The position numbers and the translations under genes were made by a program. The notes beneath the pieces were generated by a model that searched no databases, was not told the origin of the DNA, and worked only from the letters and a program-made list of their open reading frames with translations. A DNA stretch of 64,000 bases from Sphingomonas faeni. GTDB taxonomy: Bacteria; Pseudomonadota; Alphaproteobacteria; Sphingomonadales; Sphingomonadaceae. Every line of letters starts with the position of its first letter. The stretch's first letter is position 1. Shown here in pieces: positions 16,384-27,148 of this stretch. The DNA lies in contig NZ_QAYE01000003.1 in the NCBI RefSeq assembly GCF_003053745.1, forward strand, positions 124,001-188,000, given 5' to 3'.

Positions 16384-17316
16384 ATGCCCGCCATCACCGA
16401 ACCCGCGCCCGCCAAGATCAACCTGGCCCTCCACGTCCGCCGCCGCCGCCCCGACGGCTACCACGACCTCGAAACGCTCTTCGCCTTCGCCACCGACGGC
16501 GACCTGGTCACGGTAGAACCCGCCCAAACCAACAGCTTCACCATAACCGGCCCCTTCGCCGCAGCACTCCTGCCCGTCGAGAGCATCGCTCCGACCCCCA
16601 ACACCACCCCGGAGAAGGCCGGGGCCCAATTGGGGACGGGCAATGACGAAGCACCGCACTTGTCCGGCAACGCCCCCTGGCATGGCAACCTCGTAACCGC
16701 CGCAACAGACGCCTTCACCACCGCGTTCGCCCCCGAGGCCCACCACGCAATAACCCTTGAAAAGCACCTCCCCATCGCCTCGGGCATAGGCGGAGGCTCA
16801 GCCGACGCCGCCGCCACGCTCCGCGCACTAGCCCGCCTCCACGGCGTGCCCCCAACCGACCCCCGCCTCCACGACATCGCCGCAAAGCTCGGCGCAGACG
16901 TCCCCGCCTGCCTCGCCAACCGCACCACGCTAGGCACCGGCAAAGGCGACACCCTCACCAATCTCGAAGGCCTGTCCGGCACCCCCCTCCTGCTCGTAAA
17001 CCCACGTGTCGCGGTCTCCACCGCCGCCGTCTTCAAGACCTGGGACGGCCACGACCGAGGCCCAATCCCCGAAGGCAATCTCCTCGACCGCGCCCTCGAA
17101 GGCCGCAACGACCTAGAACCCCCCGCGCTGGCCCTCGCCCCCGTAATCGCCGAAGTCCGCACCCTCCTCGACAAGGCGCACGGCGTCCTCCTGTCCAGAA
17201 TGTCAGGCTCCGGCGCCACCTGCTTTGCCCTGTTCGAAACCCCCGAAGCCAGAGACACCGCCGCCACCGCCGCCCAAGCCAAAGGCTGGTGGGCCCTCGC
17301 AACGAAGCTCGCGTGA
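16384..17316 (+). CDS. ispE: 4-diphosphocytidyl-2-C-methyl-D-erythritol kinase, with in-frame repeat insertion
   Basis: GHMP kinase of the non-mevalonate isoprenoid pathway that phosphorylates CDP-methylerythritol at the 2-position. The N-terminal APAKINLALHVRRRRPDGYH with the catalytic lysine, the ATP loop PIASGIGGGSADAAATLRAL and the C-terminal LLSRMSGSGATCFALF are all present. Length is 310, about 25-30 more than usual; the surplus falls at residues ~66-97 between FAAAL and NLVTAA. Residues 73-90 (NTTPEKAGAQLGTGNDEA) are the translation of a CCACCCCGGCGAAGGCCGGGG-type repeat half that elsewhere in the window is intergenic. The reading frame is preserved. The ATG is directly followed by the conserved start of the family. 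Confidence 0.94.
   Translation: MPAITEPAPAKINLALHVRRRRPDGYHDLETLFAFATDGDLVTVEPAQTNSFTITGPFAAALLPVESIAPTPNTTPEKAGAQLGTGNDEAPHLSGNAPWHGNLVTAATDAFTTAFAPEAHHAITLEKHLPIASGIGGGSADAAATLRALARLHGVPPTDPRLHDIAAKLGADVPACLANRTTLGTGKGDTLTNLEGLSGTPLLLVNPRVAVSTAAVFKTWDGHDRGPIPEGNLLDRALEGRNDLEPPALALAPVIAEVRTLLDKAHGVLLSRMSGSGATCFALFETPEARDTAATAAQAKGWWALATKLA
16601..16653. repeat. Half of a CCCCGGCGAAGGCCGGGG-type repeat inside ispE
   Basis: ACCACCCCGGAGAAGGCCGG then GGCCCAATTGGGG and a linker ACGGGCAATGACGAAGC. The unit at 23905-24015 has the same order including a nearly identical linker, so this is the left half plus linker of that element, read in frame within ispE. Confidence 0.85.
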
Positions 17317-17371
17317 TCGATCGATAGGCGGCGGCAGCTTTGAGACGGGGCGCCACCGCGCCGCCACCGCC

Positions 17372-17401
17372 TGTCATCCTGACGAACGTCAGGATCCAGA
17401 G
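17372..17401. repeat. Single half-unit of the CTGACGAAAGTCAG repeat
   Basis: TGTCATCCTGACGAACGTCAG followed by GATCCAGAG matches one arm of the pair at 2603-2688 with compensating changes around the loop; no mirrored arm is found nearby (the first motif is 21 bases including its leading T). Confidence 0.75.
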
Positions 17402-17600
17402 CGGCAAACGGAACCACCCGTTAAAACCAGTTCGTGACACCATCGACGATTCGATCGCCGCCAAAACCGCGCTCGAACAACCAGAATCGATCTCGACCAA
17501 ACTCTGCCCGGCCCATCTCGTTACATCCGGATGTGTACGGTGCTTATCCCCTTCGAAAACGTGGAAGTCCGCAGTGATACGGCACCACGCCCTTGCGTTT

Positions 17601-17654
17601 TGTTCTCCCGCGAAGGCGGGAGCCCAGTCTGGATCCCCGCCTTCGCGGGGAGAC
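17601..17654. repeat. Palindromic repeat pair (TCCCGCGAAGGCGGGA type)
   Basis: TTCTCCCGCGAAGGCGGGAG, CCCAGTCTGG, then CCCCGCCTTCGCGGGG: two hairpins in inverted order with a short joint. Further copies at 19284-19342, 24061-24118 and 33069-33127. Confidence 0.85.
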
Positions 17655-17827
17655 ATGTCTTACTTCCGCGCAAAGGACAGCAGCCGACGTGTTCAGGCGG
17701 CTAGCGCTCCGCATACTCAATGGTCGATGAGCGCGGAACGGTGGACGCTGAACCAAGCCCGGCATGACTAAGCTCGGCAACCGCTCACGGCCGTTACCAA
17801 ACGTCGACCTTTTCCAGAAAACCTATC

Positions 17828-17842
17828 GTTCCCCACTTGTTC
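17828..17842 (+). promoter_or_regulatory. LexA-binding site (SOS box) upstream of recA
   Basis: GTTCCCCACTTGTTC is an exact GTTC-N7-GTTC, the alphaproteobacterial LexA operator. It lies ~80 bases before the recA start, which fits SOS control of recA; no second box was seen. Confidence 0.85.
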
Positions 17843-17920
17843 CAAAGGAACAAAGAGAATACATGGTGTTTGACGCGTTGAATGGCACGCGCGCTTGCTT
17901 TAGCGATGGGAGCATATTCG

Positions 17921-18994
<1,074 letters not shown>

Positions 18995-19002
18995 CCTCCT
19001 TT

Positions 19003-19060
19003 ACCCTCTCCCCTGTGGGGAGAGGGAGGGACCCATTGCCTCCGCAATGGGAGGGTGAGG
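19003..19060. repeat. CCCTCTCCCC/GGGGAGAGGG hairpin unit
   Basis: ACCCTCTCCCCTGTGGGGAG with AGGG, followed by a second hairpin CCCATTGCCTCCGCAATGGG and GAGGGTGAGGG. It starts 9 bases after recA and may serve as its terminator. Confidence 0.75.
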
Positions 19061-19168
19061 GCACGCGGTGGCTGCACGCTTCATGGCTCACGGCTCATAG
19101 TGCCAAGGACGCGCACGGCCGATAGTTCAAACGCGTGGCGAACTGGCACCCCGCTAACCCACCCTCAG

Positions 19169-19200
19169 CACCACCCCGGCGAAGGCCGGGGCCCAATTGG
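19169..19200. repeat. Single half of the CCCCGGCGAAGGCCGGGG repeat
   Basis: CACCACCCCGGCGAAGGCCG, then GGGCCCAATTGG; the mirrored arm is missing. Confidence 0.8.
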
Positions 19201-19283
19201 CATGACCCTGCAAATAAAGTCCTGCGCTAAACCAAGCTCTTTTGCGGCAATGGCACCATATTCTTGAACGAGCCGACCCCCTC

Positions 19284-19342
19284 CTTGTTCTCCCGCGAAG
19301 GCGGGAGCCCAGTCTGGATCCCCGCCTTCGCGGGGAAACAAG
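19284..19342. repeat. Palindromic repeat pair (TCCCGCGAAGGCGGGA type)
   Basis: Nearly the same sequence as the unit at 17601-17654, with CTTGTTC at the left end and GAAACAAGG at the right end, so the outer ends are also complementary. Confidence 0.85.
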
Positions 19343-19475
19343 GAAGCGAAGGGCAGGGCGCGAGCTTTGGGAAAGTCTCGAAACCCCGCAACACCAAACC
19401 CACGCCAGCGTCTACACTTCCTATACTTCACTCCAAACCACCGCCCCGACCGCAACCGAAAAAGCACCCCAGCCC

Positions 19476-20312
19476 ATGACCACCACCTACGACTGGACCG
19501 GCAGAATAGGCGATGTCTGGGCCGCGGAATGGCGCCGAACCGATCGCAGCTTCACCAACCTGAAACCGCACCTGAACGCAGCGATCCTGTCCGCCGCCAC
19601 CCCCCAAACCCGCAAGATTATCGACATAGGCTGCGGCGCCGGCGCAACCTCACTCACCACCGCCCAAGCGATCCCGACCGCACAAATAACCGGCATAGAT
19701 CTCTCACCAAACCTGATCGAGATCGCCAAACACCGCGCCAAAACCCAAACCAACGCCAGCTTCAAGTGCGCGGACATCACCGCCGCCGCCCCGAACCACG
19801 CCCCCATCGACCTCTACGTCTCCCGCCACGGCGTTATGTTCTTCGCGGACCCCGTCGCCGCCTTCACGACATTAGCCGAAGCCGCCGACCCCAACTCCAC
19901 TTTCGTCTTCTCCTGCTTCGCCGACCGCGCCGCCAACCGCTGGGCCACCGAAATCATCACCGCGACCGGCGGCGATGCAGACGCTCCGGCAAGCACCGCA
20001 CCCGGCCCCTTTGCCTTCGCCGACCCAACCTATGTCGCGAGCATCCTCGGAAAATCAGGCTGGCACGTCGCGGCACCCGAGCGTCTCGACTTCGCCTACC
20101 GGGCAGGGGAGGGCGCCGACCCCGTAGCCGACGCCGTCGACTATTTCCGCCGCATCGGCCCCGCAGCATCCGCCATCCGAGACGCCGCCCCCGAGGAACG
20201 CGAGCGCCACATCGCGCGTCTCACCCAAGTCTGCGACCGGTACCGAGACGGCGACACGGTGGAATTCCCCGCCGCCGCCTGGATCTGGACCGCGCGTAAA
20301 TCGACGAATTAG
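19476..20312 (+). CDS. Class I SAM-dependent methyltransferase
   Basis: 278 residues from the ATG at 19476. SAM motif I is KIIDIGCGAGATSLTTAQ (about residues 47-64), followed by the acidic ITGIDLSPNLIEIAKHRA loop and motif IV VSRHGVMFFADPVAAF. The C-terminal part (residues 150-278) carries a helix-rich cap. The substrate is unknown; the N-terminal YDWTGRIGDVWAAEWRRTD resembles small-molecule or tRNA-modifying methyltransferases. An open frame extends upstream through a repeat and is not part of the gene. Next gene, 17 bases downstream, is a GST. Confidence 0.85.
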   Translation: MTTTYDWTGRIGDVWAAEWRRTDRSFTNLKPHLNAAILSAATPQTRKIIDIGCGAGATSLTTAQAIPTAQITGIDLSPNLIEIAKHRAKTQTNASFKCADITAAAPNHAPIDLYVSRHGVMFFADPVAAFTTLAEAADPNSTFVFSCFADRAANRWATEIITATGGDADAPASTAPGPFAFADPTYVASILGKSGWHVAAPERLDFAYRAGEGADPVADAVDYFRRIGPAASAIRDAAPEERERHIARLTQVCDRYRDGDTVEFPAAAWIWTARKSTN

Positions 20313-20328
20313 GAATAGGGGAGCCCGC

Positions 20329-20952
20329 ATGATCATCGTCCACCACCTCGAAAACTCGCGATCGCAGCGGATTCTCTGGATGCTCGAGGAACTCGGCCTG
20401 CCCTACGAGATCAAGCGCTACGAGCGGAACAAGGCAACGATGCTCGCTCCGCCCGAACTCAAGCAGGTCCACCCGCTCGGCAAGTCGCCCGTGATCGAGG
20501 ATGACGGCCAGGTGGTCGCCGAGACCGGCGCGATCGTCGAATATCTCGTCGACAAGGCGGACGGCAAGCTCGGTGCCCCCGCCAACCGCGCCGACGCGCT
20601 GCGCTACCGTTTCTGGCTGCACTATGCGGAAGGCTCGATGATGCCGCCGCTGCTGCTGAAGCTCGTCCTCGCGCGCATCCCGATCCTGGGCAAAGCGGCG
20701 ACCAAGAAGATCCAGCCGATGATCGACGTCCACCTCGACTATGTCGAATCCGAACTGTCAAAGCGCCCCTGGTTCGCCGGCGCTGAGATGACCGCAGCCG
20801 ACATCATGATGAGCTTCCCCCTCGAAGCCGCCCGCAGCCGCGGCGGTCTCAACGAGTCCCGTCCCGCGACGATCGCGTGCCTGGCAAAGGTCCACGCACG
20901 GCCAGCGTATCAGGCCGGGCTCAACAAGGGCGGCCCCTACGCCTACGCTTGA
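20329..20952 (+). CDS. Glutathione S-transferase family protein
   Basis: 207 residues with a thioredoxin-like N-terminal domain (IIVHHLENSRSQRILWMLEE, then the glutathione-site GKSPVIEDDGQVVAETGAIV with the cis-proline and the E-T/S pair) and an alpha-helical C-terminal domain. Serine in HHLENSRSQR would be the catalytic residue. It probably conjugates or reduces small electrophiles in the cytoplasm. GGGG lies ahead of the ATG, and it follows the methyltransferase closely. Confidence 0.92.
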   Translation: MIIVHHLENSRSQRILWMLEELGLPYEIKRYERNKATMLAPPELKQVHPLGKSPVIEDDGQVVAETGAIVEYLVDKADGKLGAPANRADALRYRFWLHYAEGSMMPPLLLKLVLARIPILGKAATKKIQPMIDVHLDYVESELSKRPWFAGAEMTAADIMMSFPLEAARSRGGLNESRPATIACLAKVHARPAYQAGLNKGGPYAYA

Positions 20953-21004
20953 GTAGTGCGAGTCGGGAAACAGATCGGAGCCAACAATACTACCTGTCCT
21001 CGAA

Positions 21005-21110
21005 CACCACCCCGGCGAAGGCCGGGCCCAGTTGGAAAGGTCGAAATAACCAGGCGCTACGGTGATCACTGGCGTCTCCCAACTGGACCCCGGCCTTTGC
21101 CGGGGTGGTA
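21005..21110. repeat. Palindromic repeat pair (CCCCGGCGAAGGCCGGGG type)
   Basis: ACCACCCCGGCGAAGGCCGG with GCCCAGTTGG, a ~45-base linker, then CCAACTGG with ACCCCGGCCTTTGCCGGGGT. One base change in the right stem is not matched by its partner. It lies between converging genes. Confidence 0.85.
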
Positions 21111-21180
21111 CTTCTTCAGTGGTCCGCCAGCGTAAAAGGGCAGCCTTGAGAAGTTACCGGTTCAAGATCGCCGACTAGCC

Positions 21181-22518
21181 TCAAACCTGCCCCGGCCCGA
21201 TCTTCTCGTAGCTGTCCACGTCCACCTTCGGCCCATGCCCGGTAGGCGCATGCGGGAAATCCCGATCAGCCGGCTCGCGCTCGTCGAGCCCGCCCTCCCA
21301 CTTCGCCACCACGGTCGCCGCCACCGCATTCCCGATCACGTTCGTCGCCGAGCGCCCCATGTCGAGGAAATGATCCACCGCCAGGATCAACAGGATCCCC
21401 GCCTCCGGGATCTTGAACATCGACAGCGTCCCCGCAATCACCACCAGCGACGCGCGAGGCACCCCCGCGATGCCCTTCGACGTCACCATCAGCACCAGCA
21501 GCATCGCGATCTGCTGCCCGATCGGCATGTGGATGCCGTACGCCTGCGCGATGAACAGCGACGCGAACGTCATGTACATCATCGACCCATCGAGGTTGAA
21601 CGAATAGCCCAGCGGCAGCACGAAGCTCGCGATCCGCGGCGGCACGCCGAACCGGTCGAGCGCCTCCAGCGTCCGCGGATACGCCGCCTCCGACGATGCC
21701 GCCGAGAACGCCAGGATCAACGGATCGCGGATATACCGCACCAGCAACCGCGTCCGCGGGCCGATCAACAGGAACGCGATCCCGATCAGCATCGCCCACA
21801 GCAGCGCAAGGCCGATATAGAAGCTCAACATGAAATAGCCGAGCTGACCAAGGATGGTCGGCCCCCGCTCGGCGAGCGTCGCGGTCACCGCCGCGAACAC
21901 CGCGAACGGCGCGAACCGCATCACGTAATTGGTGATCTGGAGCATCACTGCGACCAGCGCCTCGATCGCCTTGACCAGCGGCGCGGCCTTCTCGCCGACC
22001 GCGGTGATCGCGACGCCGACGAACACCGAGAACACGACGATCTGGAGGATCTCGTTGCCCGCCATCGCCGCGATCATCGAATCGGGAACGATGTGCGTGA
22101 TGAACTTGGCGAGATCGAACGCCGCGCGGTCGACGCCGCTCGACGCGGTCGCGGGCGGGATCGCGAGCGCGAGGCCGACGCCCGGCTGCAACACGTTGAC
22201 CAGGATCAGGCCCAGCGTGAGCGACAACAGGCTCGCGCAGATGAACCAGCCGAGGCTACGCAATCCGACCCGGCCCAGCGCGCCGGTATCGCCCATATGC
22301 GCGATGCCCACGACCAACGTCGAGAATACCAACGGCGCGATAATCATCTTGATGAGCCGGAGGAACAGCGTCGTCACGATCGAGAAATAGCCGGCGATGT
22401 CCTTCAGCCGTTCTGCGGACTCGGCCGTGCCGTCGTCGATCGACGCGTTCAGGATCCAGCCGACGACCATCCCCGCGACGAGGCCGAACAAGATGTAATA
22501 GGTTAGCCGCTTGGCCAT
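21181..22518 (-). CDS. Dicarboxylate/amino acid:cation symporter (DAACS family)
   Basis: 445 residues with eight or more membrane helices and the two re-entrant loops of the glutamate/aspartate/C4-dicarboxylate carriers. The serine-rich loop AFSAASSEAAYPRTLEALDRFGV (23 residues, about 299-321) and the GYSFNLDGSMMYMT motif that binds cation and substrate are clear, as is the second loop VTSKGIAGVPRASLVVIAGT. It takes up dicarboxylates or acidic amino acids with protons or sodium. ATG 22518 gives the expected MAKRLTYYILFGLVAG start; a longer frame upstream has no such N-terminus. Divergent from the peptidase gene 71 bases away. Confidence 0.95.
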   Translation of the reverse strand: MAKRLTYYILFGLVAGMVVGWILNASIDDGTAESAERLKDIAGYFSIVTTLFLRLIKMIIAPLVFSTLVVGIAHMGDTGALGRVGLRSLGWFICASLLSLTLGLILVNVLQPGVGLALAIPPATASSGVDRAAFDLAKFITHIVPDSMIAAMAGNEILQIVVFSVFVGVAITAVGEKAAPLVKAIEALVAVMLQITNYVMRFAPFAVFAAVTATLAERGPTILGQLGYFMLSFYIGLALLWAMLIGIAFLLIGPRTRLLVRYIRDPLILAFSAASSEAAYPRTLEALDRFGVPPRIASFVLPLGYSFNLDGSMMYMTFASLFIAQAYGIHMPIGQQIAMLLVLMVTSKGIAGVPRASLVVIAGTLSMFKIPEAGILLILAVDHFLDMGRSATNVIGNAVAATVVAKWEGGLDEREPADRDFPHAPTGHGPKVDVDSYEKIGPGQV

Positions 22519-22589
22519 TAATCGCTCCCGAGAATTGGCGACAGGGAAGGGGATTGCGGCGCCCGGGTCAAGGACCCTATCGTCCGGCG

Positions 22590-23870
22590 ATGTCGACCGC
22601 ATCCCACAAGCCCGCCTTCAGCCCCTCGCGTCGCGACCTGCTGAGCCTCGCCATCGCGGCGCCGTTGCTGTCGACCAGCGCGATTCTCCGCGCCGCCGAG
22701 CCCGACCTGTCGGCGCTGTCCGACATCACCGGCGCGACCAGACCGATCGACGCCACCGAACGCGTCGCGCGGCTGGTCCGCGCGCAATCGCTGATGAGGG
22801 CGGCGGGCATCGGCGCGGTGCTGATCGAGCCGGGATCGTCGATGATCTACTTCACCGGCGTCCGCTGGCACACGAGCGAGCGGCTGACGCTGGCGATCCT
22901 CCCGGTCGAGGGCGAACCGTGCATCGTCACGCCGTTCTTCGAGGAGCCCTCGGTGCGCGAGACGCTCGCCGTCCCGGCCGAAGTGCGCGTGTGGCAGGAG
23001 GACGAGAACCCGCTCGCCGTGGTCGCCGGGTTCCTGCGCGACCGAAAGCTCGTAACGCGGCCGGTCGGGCTGGAGGCGGAGGTGCGCTACTTCGCCTATG
23101 CCGGACTCGCGCGCGTGCTGCCCGAGGCGAAGATCGTGTCCGCCGACCCGGTCGTCCGCACCTGCCGCATGATCAAGACCCCCGCCGAGATCGCGCTGAT
23201 GCAGGCAGCGACCGAAGTCACGCTCGCCGCCTATCGCTGGACCAAGCCGCGCGTCGAGAAGGGCATGACCGGCCCCGAGATCGGCGCGTTGATGAACGCC
23301 GCGACCAAGAAACTGGGCGGCGCGCCCGAATTCGCGCTCGCGTTGATCGGCGAGGCGTCCGCCTATCCGCACGGAAGCCGCGAGATCCACCGCGTCGCCG
23401 ACGGCCAGGTCGTGCTGATGGACTGCGGCTGCACCGTGCAGGGCTATCAGTCCGACATCTCGCGCACCTGGGTCCACGGCGTGGCAACCGTCGACCAGCG
23501 CAAGACGTGGGACCAAGTCGCCCGAGGCCAGCAGATCGCGTTCGCCGCCGCCAAGATCGGTGCACCCGCTGGCAGCGTCGACGACGCGGTCCGTCGGCAT
23601 TACGAGACGCTGGGCTACGGGCCGGGGTACAAGCTTCCCGGGCTGTCGCATCGCACCGGCCACGGCATCGGCATGGACGGCCACGAACCCGTCAACCTCG
23701 TCCGCGGCGAGACGACCAAGCTTGCGGCGGGAATGTGTTTCTCGGACGAACCGGGGATCTACATTCCCGGACGGTACGGCGTGCGGATCGAGGATTGTTT
23801 CCACATGACGGATGCCGGGCCGAAATGGTTCAGCGAACCGCCCAAGTCGATCGACGCACCGTTGGGGTAA
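22590..23870 (+). CDS. M24 family (Xaa-Pro type) aminopeptidase, Tat-exported
   Basis: 426 residues. The N-terminus has a twin-arginine signal ([20 protein letters not shown]), so the folded protein is likely exported through the TatABC complex encoded at 53-55 kb. The creatinase/prolidase domain follows: metal ligands are in [40 protein letters not shown] and VRIEDCF. This points to a di-metal exopeptidase acting on peptides with proline in second position, in the periplasm. The ATG at 22590 places the RR motif near the start, unlike an upstream alternative at 22554. Confidence 0.92.
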   Translation: MSTASHKPAFSPSRRDLLSLAIAAPLLSTSAILRAAEPDLSALSDITGATRPIDATERVARLVRAQSLMRAAGIGAVLIEPGSSMIYFTGVRWHTSERLTLAILPVEGEPCIVTPFFEEPSVRETLAVPAEVRVWQEDENPLAVVAGFLRDRKLVTRPVGLEAEVRYFAYAGLARVLPEAKIVSADPVVRTCRMIKTPAEIALMQAATEVTLAAYRWTKPRVEKGMTGPEIGALMNAATKKLGGAPEFALALIGEASAYPHGSREIHRVADGQVVLMDCGCTVQGYQSDISRTWVHGVATVDQRKTWDQVARGQQIAFAAAKIGAPAGSVDDAVRRHYETLGYGPGYKLPGLSHRTGHGIGMDGHEPVNLVRGETTKLAAGMCFSDEPGIYIPGRYGVRIEDCFHMTDAGPKWFSEPPKSIDAPLG

Positions 23871-23904
23871 GGGACGCCCAAGGACCGCCACCCCCTCCAC
23901 CAAC

Positions 23905-24015
23905 ACCACCACCCCGGCGAAGGCCGGGGCCCAATTGGGGGACGGCGATAACGAAGCGCTGCTCTCCATTATTTCCACCTCTCCAATTGGGCCCCGGCCT
24001 TCGCCGGGGTGGTGC
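23905..24015. repeat. Palindromic repeat pair (CCCCGGCGAAGGCCGGGG type)
   Basis: The most complete member: CCACCACCCCGGCGAAGGCC, GGGGCCCAATTGGG, a linker with GACGGCGATAACGAAGCG, then CCAATTGGGCCCCGG and CCTTCGCCGGGGTGGTG. The linker matches that of the copy inside ispE. Confidence 0.88.
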
Positions 24016-24060
24016 ATTGTGGCAAACGGCGGCTCTTACCGAACCGCAGCCCACGCCTCC

Positions 24061-24118
24061 TTGTTCTCCCGCGAAGGCGGGAGCCCAGTCTGGGTCCCCG
24101 CCTTCGCGGGGAAACAAG
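24061..24118. repeat. Palindromic repeat pair (TCCCGCGAAGGCGGGA type)
   Basis: TTGTTCTCCCGCGAAGGCGG, GAGCCCAGTCTGG, then CCCCGCCTTCGCGGGGAAAC. It follows the previous element by 45 bases; together they fill the 335-base gap before alaS, in which no gene is seen. Confidence 0.85.
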
Positions 24119-24204
24119 CTATCTTCGTTTCAATGCGATGCGTGCAAGGCGAGCCCCACACACCTCACTTGAGCGAACCGCCCCGCTCGCCTAAGTCCCC
24201 GCGC

Positions 24205-26856
24205 ATGACATCGACGAACGACATCCGCCGCGGCTTCCTCGACTATTTCGGATCGCAGGGGCACCAGATCGTGCCCAGCGCACCGCTCGTGCCACAGAAC
24301 GACCCGACGCTGATGTTCGTCAACGCCGGGATGGTGCCGTTCAAGAACGTCTTCACCGGCCTCGAATCGCGCCCCTACACCACCGCGACCTCGTCGCAGA
24401 AATGCGTCCGCGCCGGCGGCAAGCACAATGATCTCGACAATGTCGGCTACACCGCGCGCCACCACACCTTCTTCGAAATGCTCGGCAATTTCTCGTTCGG
24501 CGATTATTTCAAGGAACAGGCGATCGTCCACGCCTGGACGCTGCTCACGCGCGAATGGGGCCTGTCGCCGGATAAATTGACGGCAACGGTCTACCACACC
24601 GACGACGAGGCGTTCGATCTCTGGAAGAAGGTCGCCGGCCTCCCCGATCACCGCATCATCCGCATCCCGACCAAGGACAATTTCTGGTCGATGGGCGACA
24701 ACGGGCCGTGCGGGCCGTGCTCGGAAATCTTCTACGACCACGGCGACCACATCTTCGGCGGTCCTCCCGGCAGCCCCGACGAGGACGGCGATCGCTTCGT
24801 CGAGATCTGGAACCTCGTGTTCATGCAATATGAGCAGGAGAATGCCGAGATCGTCGGCAACCTGCCCAAGCCGTCGATCGACACCGGCATGGGGCTCGAG
24901 CGCATCGCCGCGGTCATGCAGGGCGTCACCGACAATTACGACACCGACACGTTCAAGGCGCTGATCGCGGCCTCGGGCGCGCTGACGCACACCGCGACCG
25001 ACGGCGCCAACACCGCCAGCCACCGCGTGATCGCCGATCACCTGCGCACTGCGGGCTTCCTGATCGCGGACGGCGTGCTGCCCGCGAGCGAGGGCCGCGG
25101 CTATGTCCTGCGCCGGATCATGCGCCGCGCAATGCGCCACGCGCACATCCTCGGCGCCAAGCAGCCGCTGATGCACCGGCTCGTTCCCGCACTCGTCACC
25201 GAGATGGGCGCCGCGTACCCCGAACTGTCGCGCGCACGCCCGCTGATCGAGGCGACGTTGCAGCAGGAGGAAACGCGCTTCCGCCAGACGCTCGACAAGG
25301 GGCTGAAGTTGCTTGACGAAGCGACCACCGGGATGACCGACGGCACGCTGGCGGGCGACGTCGCGTTCAAGCTCTACGACACCTACGGCTTCCCGTACGA
25401 CCTGACCGAGGACGCGCTGCGCGAACGCAACATCGCGGTCGACCGCGAAGGCTTCGACACCGCGATGGCCGAGCAGAAGCGCGCCGCCCGTGCCGCCTGG
25501 AAGGGCTCGGGCGCGAAGGCCTCGGACGACATCTGGTTCGACATCGTCGAGCAGACCGGCGGCACCGAATTCCTCGGCTACGCATCGGATACCGGCGAGG
25601 GCGAGGTCGTCGCACTGGTCAAGGACGGCGCGCGCGTCGACCACGCCACCACCGGCGACACCGTCGCGATCGTCGTCAACCAGACGCCCTTCTACGGCGA
25701 GAGCGGCGGCCAGGTCGGCGATGCCGGCCACATCTCCAACGATAGCGGCCTGCGCGCGAACGTCACCGAGACCTCGAAGCAGCTCGGCCGCGTGTTCGTC
25801 CACCACGCGATCGTCGACGCGGGCGAGATCAAGGTCGGCGACCCGGTCAAGCTCCAGATCGACGTCGCCCGCCGCGCACAGATTCGCGCCAACCACTCCG
25901 CGACGCACCTCCTGCACGAGGCCCTCCGCGAACGCCTCGGCACGCACGTCGCGCAGAAGGGAAGCCTCGTCGCGCCCGACCGCCTGCGCTTCGACTTCTC
26001 GCAGCCGGTCGCGATGACCCCCGCCGACATCGCGCAGGTCGAGGCCGACGTTAACGCGCAGGTCCGCGGCAACGGCGCCGTGACGACACTGCTGATGACC
26101 CCCGACGACGCGATCGCGATGGGCGCGATGGCGCTGTTCGGCGAGAAATACGGCGACGAGGTCCGCGTCGTGTCGATGGGCTCGACCGAGGACGGGACCT
26201 ATTCGATCGAGCTGTGCGGCGGCACGCACGTCACCGCGCTCGGCGACATCGGCCTGTTCAAGGTCGTCGGCGAAGGTGCGGTCTCCAGCGGCATCCGCCG
26301 GGTCGAAGCGCTCACCGGCGAGGCGGCGCGCGCCTATCTGACCAGCCGTGACGACCGCCTCCGCGAGACGGCGGCAGTCCTGAAGTCGACCCCCGACGAG
26401 GTCCCGGCACGTGTTGCGTCCCTCCTCGAAGACCGTCGCCGCCTCGAACGCGAACTCGCTGAGGCGAAGAAGGCGCTGGCGCTGGGGGGCGGCGGTTCGG
26501 GCGAAGCGGCTGGCCCCGAACAGGTCGGCGGCGTCGCGTTCATCGGCCAGGTGCTCAACGACTTTGAAGCGAAAGGCCTGCGCGGCGCGGTCGACGAAGC
26601 CAAGCAGCGCCTCGGCTCGGGCATCGCGGTTATGGTCGCGATCAACGACGGCCGCGCCTCGGTCGCGGTCGGCGTGACGGCGGATCTGGTGGCGAGCTAC
26701 AACGCGGTCGACCTGCTCAAGATCGCGGTCTCGACGCTAGGCGGGCAGGGCGGCGGCGGCCGTCCCGACATGGCGCAGGGCGGTGGCCCCGACGGCGAAA
26801 AGGCTGCGGAAGCAGTCGCGGCGGTGCGAGCAAAGCTGGAGGCGGCGGGCGCCTGA
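24205..26856 (+). CDS. alaS: Alanyl-tRNA synthetase
   Basis: 883 residues, the usual size. Catalytic core motifs include [18 protein letters not shown] and the motif 3 region [15 protein letters not shown]-like segment (here [15 protein letters not shown]). The editing domain supplies the zinc ligands [11 protein letters not shown] and CGGTHV, and the C-terminal DHH-A/C-Ala oligomerisation domain ends the protein ([13 protein letters not shown]). The enzyme charges tRNA-Ala and clears mischarged Ser/Gly. The ATG at 24205 gives [15 protein letters not shown]; the open frame upstream runs back through repeats and is excluded. Confidence 0.97.
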   Translation: MTSTNDIRRGFLDYFGSQGHQIVPSAPLVPQNDPTLMFVNAGMVPFKNVFTGLESRPYTTATSSQKCVRAGGKHNDLDNVGYTARHHTFFEMLGNFSFGDYFKEQAIVHAWTLLTREWGLSPDKLTATVYHTDDEAFDLWKKVAGLPDHRIIRIPTKDNFWSMGDNGPCGPCSEIFYDHGDHIFGGPPGSPDEDGDRFVEIWNLVFMQYEQENAEIVGNLPKPSIDTGMGLERIAAVMQGVTDNYDTDTFKALIAASGALTHTATDGANTASHRVIADHLRTAGFLIADGVLPASEGRGYVLRRIMRRAMRHAHILGAKQPLMHRLVPALVTEMGAAYPELSRARPLIEATLQQEETRFRQTLDKGLKLLDEATTGMTDGTLAGDVAFKLYDTYGFPYDLTEDALRERNIAVDREGFDTAMAEQKRAARAAWKGSGAKASDDIWFDIVEQTGGTEFLGYASDTGEGEVVALVKDGARVDHATTGDTVAIVVNQTPFYGESGGQVGDAGHISNDSGLRANVTETSKQLGRVFVHHAIVDAGEIKVGDPVKLQIDVARRAQIRANHSATHLLHEALRERLGTHVAQKGSLVAPDRLRFDFSQPVAMTPADIAQVEADVNAQVRGNGAVTTLLMTPDDAIAMGAMALFGEKYGDEVRVVSMGSTEDGTYSIELCGGTHVTALGDIGLFKVVGEGAVSSGIRRVEALTGEAARAYLTSRDDRLRETAAVLKSTPDEVPARVASLLEDRRRLERELAEAKKALALGGGGSGEAAGPEQVGGVAFIGQVLNDFEAKGLRGAVDEAKQRLGSGIAVMVAINDGRASVAVGVTADLVASYNAVDLLKIAVSTLGGQGGGGRPDMAQGGGPDGEKAAEAVAAVRAKLEAAGA

Positions 26857-26888
26857 AACTCGCCATCGCCGCACACTAACCCCAAGCA

Positions 26889-26970
26889 ATGTTCCCCCGC
26901 GGACGCGAGGGGCCAGCTAAGTACCGCTAGCTGCCTTGGCTCCTGGCCTCCCGCTTTCGCCGGGGGAACA
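26889..26970. repeat. Palindromic repeat pair, diverged TCCCGCGAAGGCGGGA type
   Basis: TGTTCCCCCGCGGACGCGAGG with GGCCAG at the left and CTGGCCTCCCGCTTTCGCCGG with GGGAACA at the right, 20 bases of joint containing CTAGC twice in opposite directions. It lies after alaS (each named motif is about 21 bases including its first base). Confidence 0.75.
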
Positions 26971-27004
26971 GACTGCGCTGATGAAGTCGCCCGCTACAAC
27001 TATC

Positions 27005-27112
27005 TCCACCCCGGCGAAGGCCGGGGCCCAGCTGGAAAGGTGGTAATAACGGAGCGCGGTCCTTTGTTATCGCCGTCCCCCAACTGGGCCCCGGCCTTCG
27101 CCGGGGTGGTGC
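27005..27112. repeat. Palindromic repeat pair (CCCCGGCGAAGGCCGGGG type)
   Basis: CCACCCCGGCGAAGGCCGGG, GCCCAGCTGG, a linker of ~45 bases, then CCAACTGGGCC and CCGGCCTTCGCCGGGGTGG. Located between the converging alaS and TPP-enzyme genes. Confidence 0.87.
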
Positions 27113-27148
27113 TCGTGTCGAGCGTTGGGCATTACTTCAGAAGACGGC

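Larger units (their letters stand above)
17317..17920. other. Gene-free region between ispE and recA
   Basis: About 600 bases with two repeat units (17372-17401 and 17601-17654) and the recA promoter region. A reading frame crossing 17340-17771 runs through both repeats and has no homologue-like features, so it is not called as a gene. Confidence 0.7.
18995..19475. other. Repeat-filled gap between recA and a methyltransferase gene
   Basis: 480 bases without a supported gene. It holds three repeat units of three different types (19003-19060, 19169-19200 and 19284-19342), one after another. Confidence 0.75.

Noticed and set aside
17340-17771. 143-codon plus-strand frame between ispE and recA
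   Set aside because: It runs through two palindromic repeats and lacks a ribosome site and protein-like sequence.
17846-17872. GGAAC-N16-GTTT upstream of recA as an EcfG promoter
   Set aside because: Two positions of the -10 differ from CGTT and the LexA box already explains regulation of recA.
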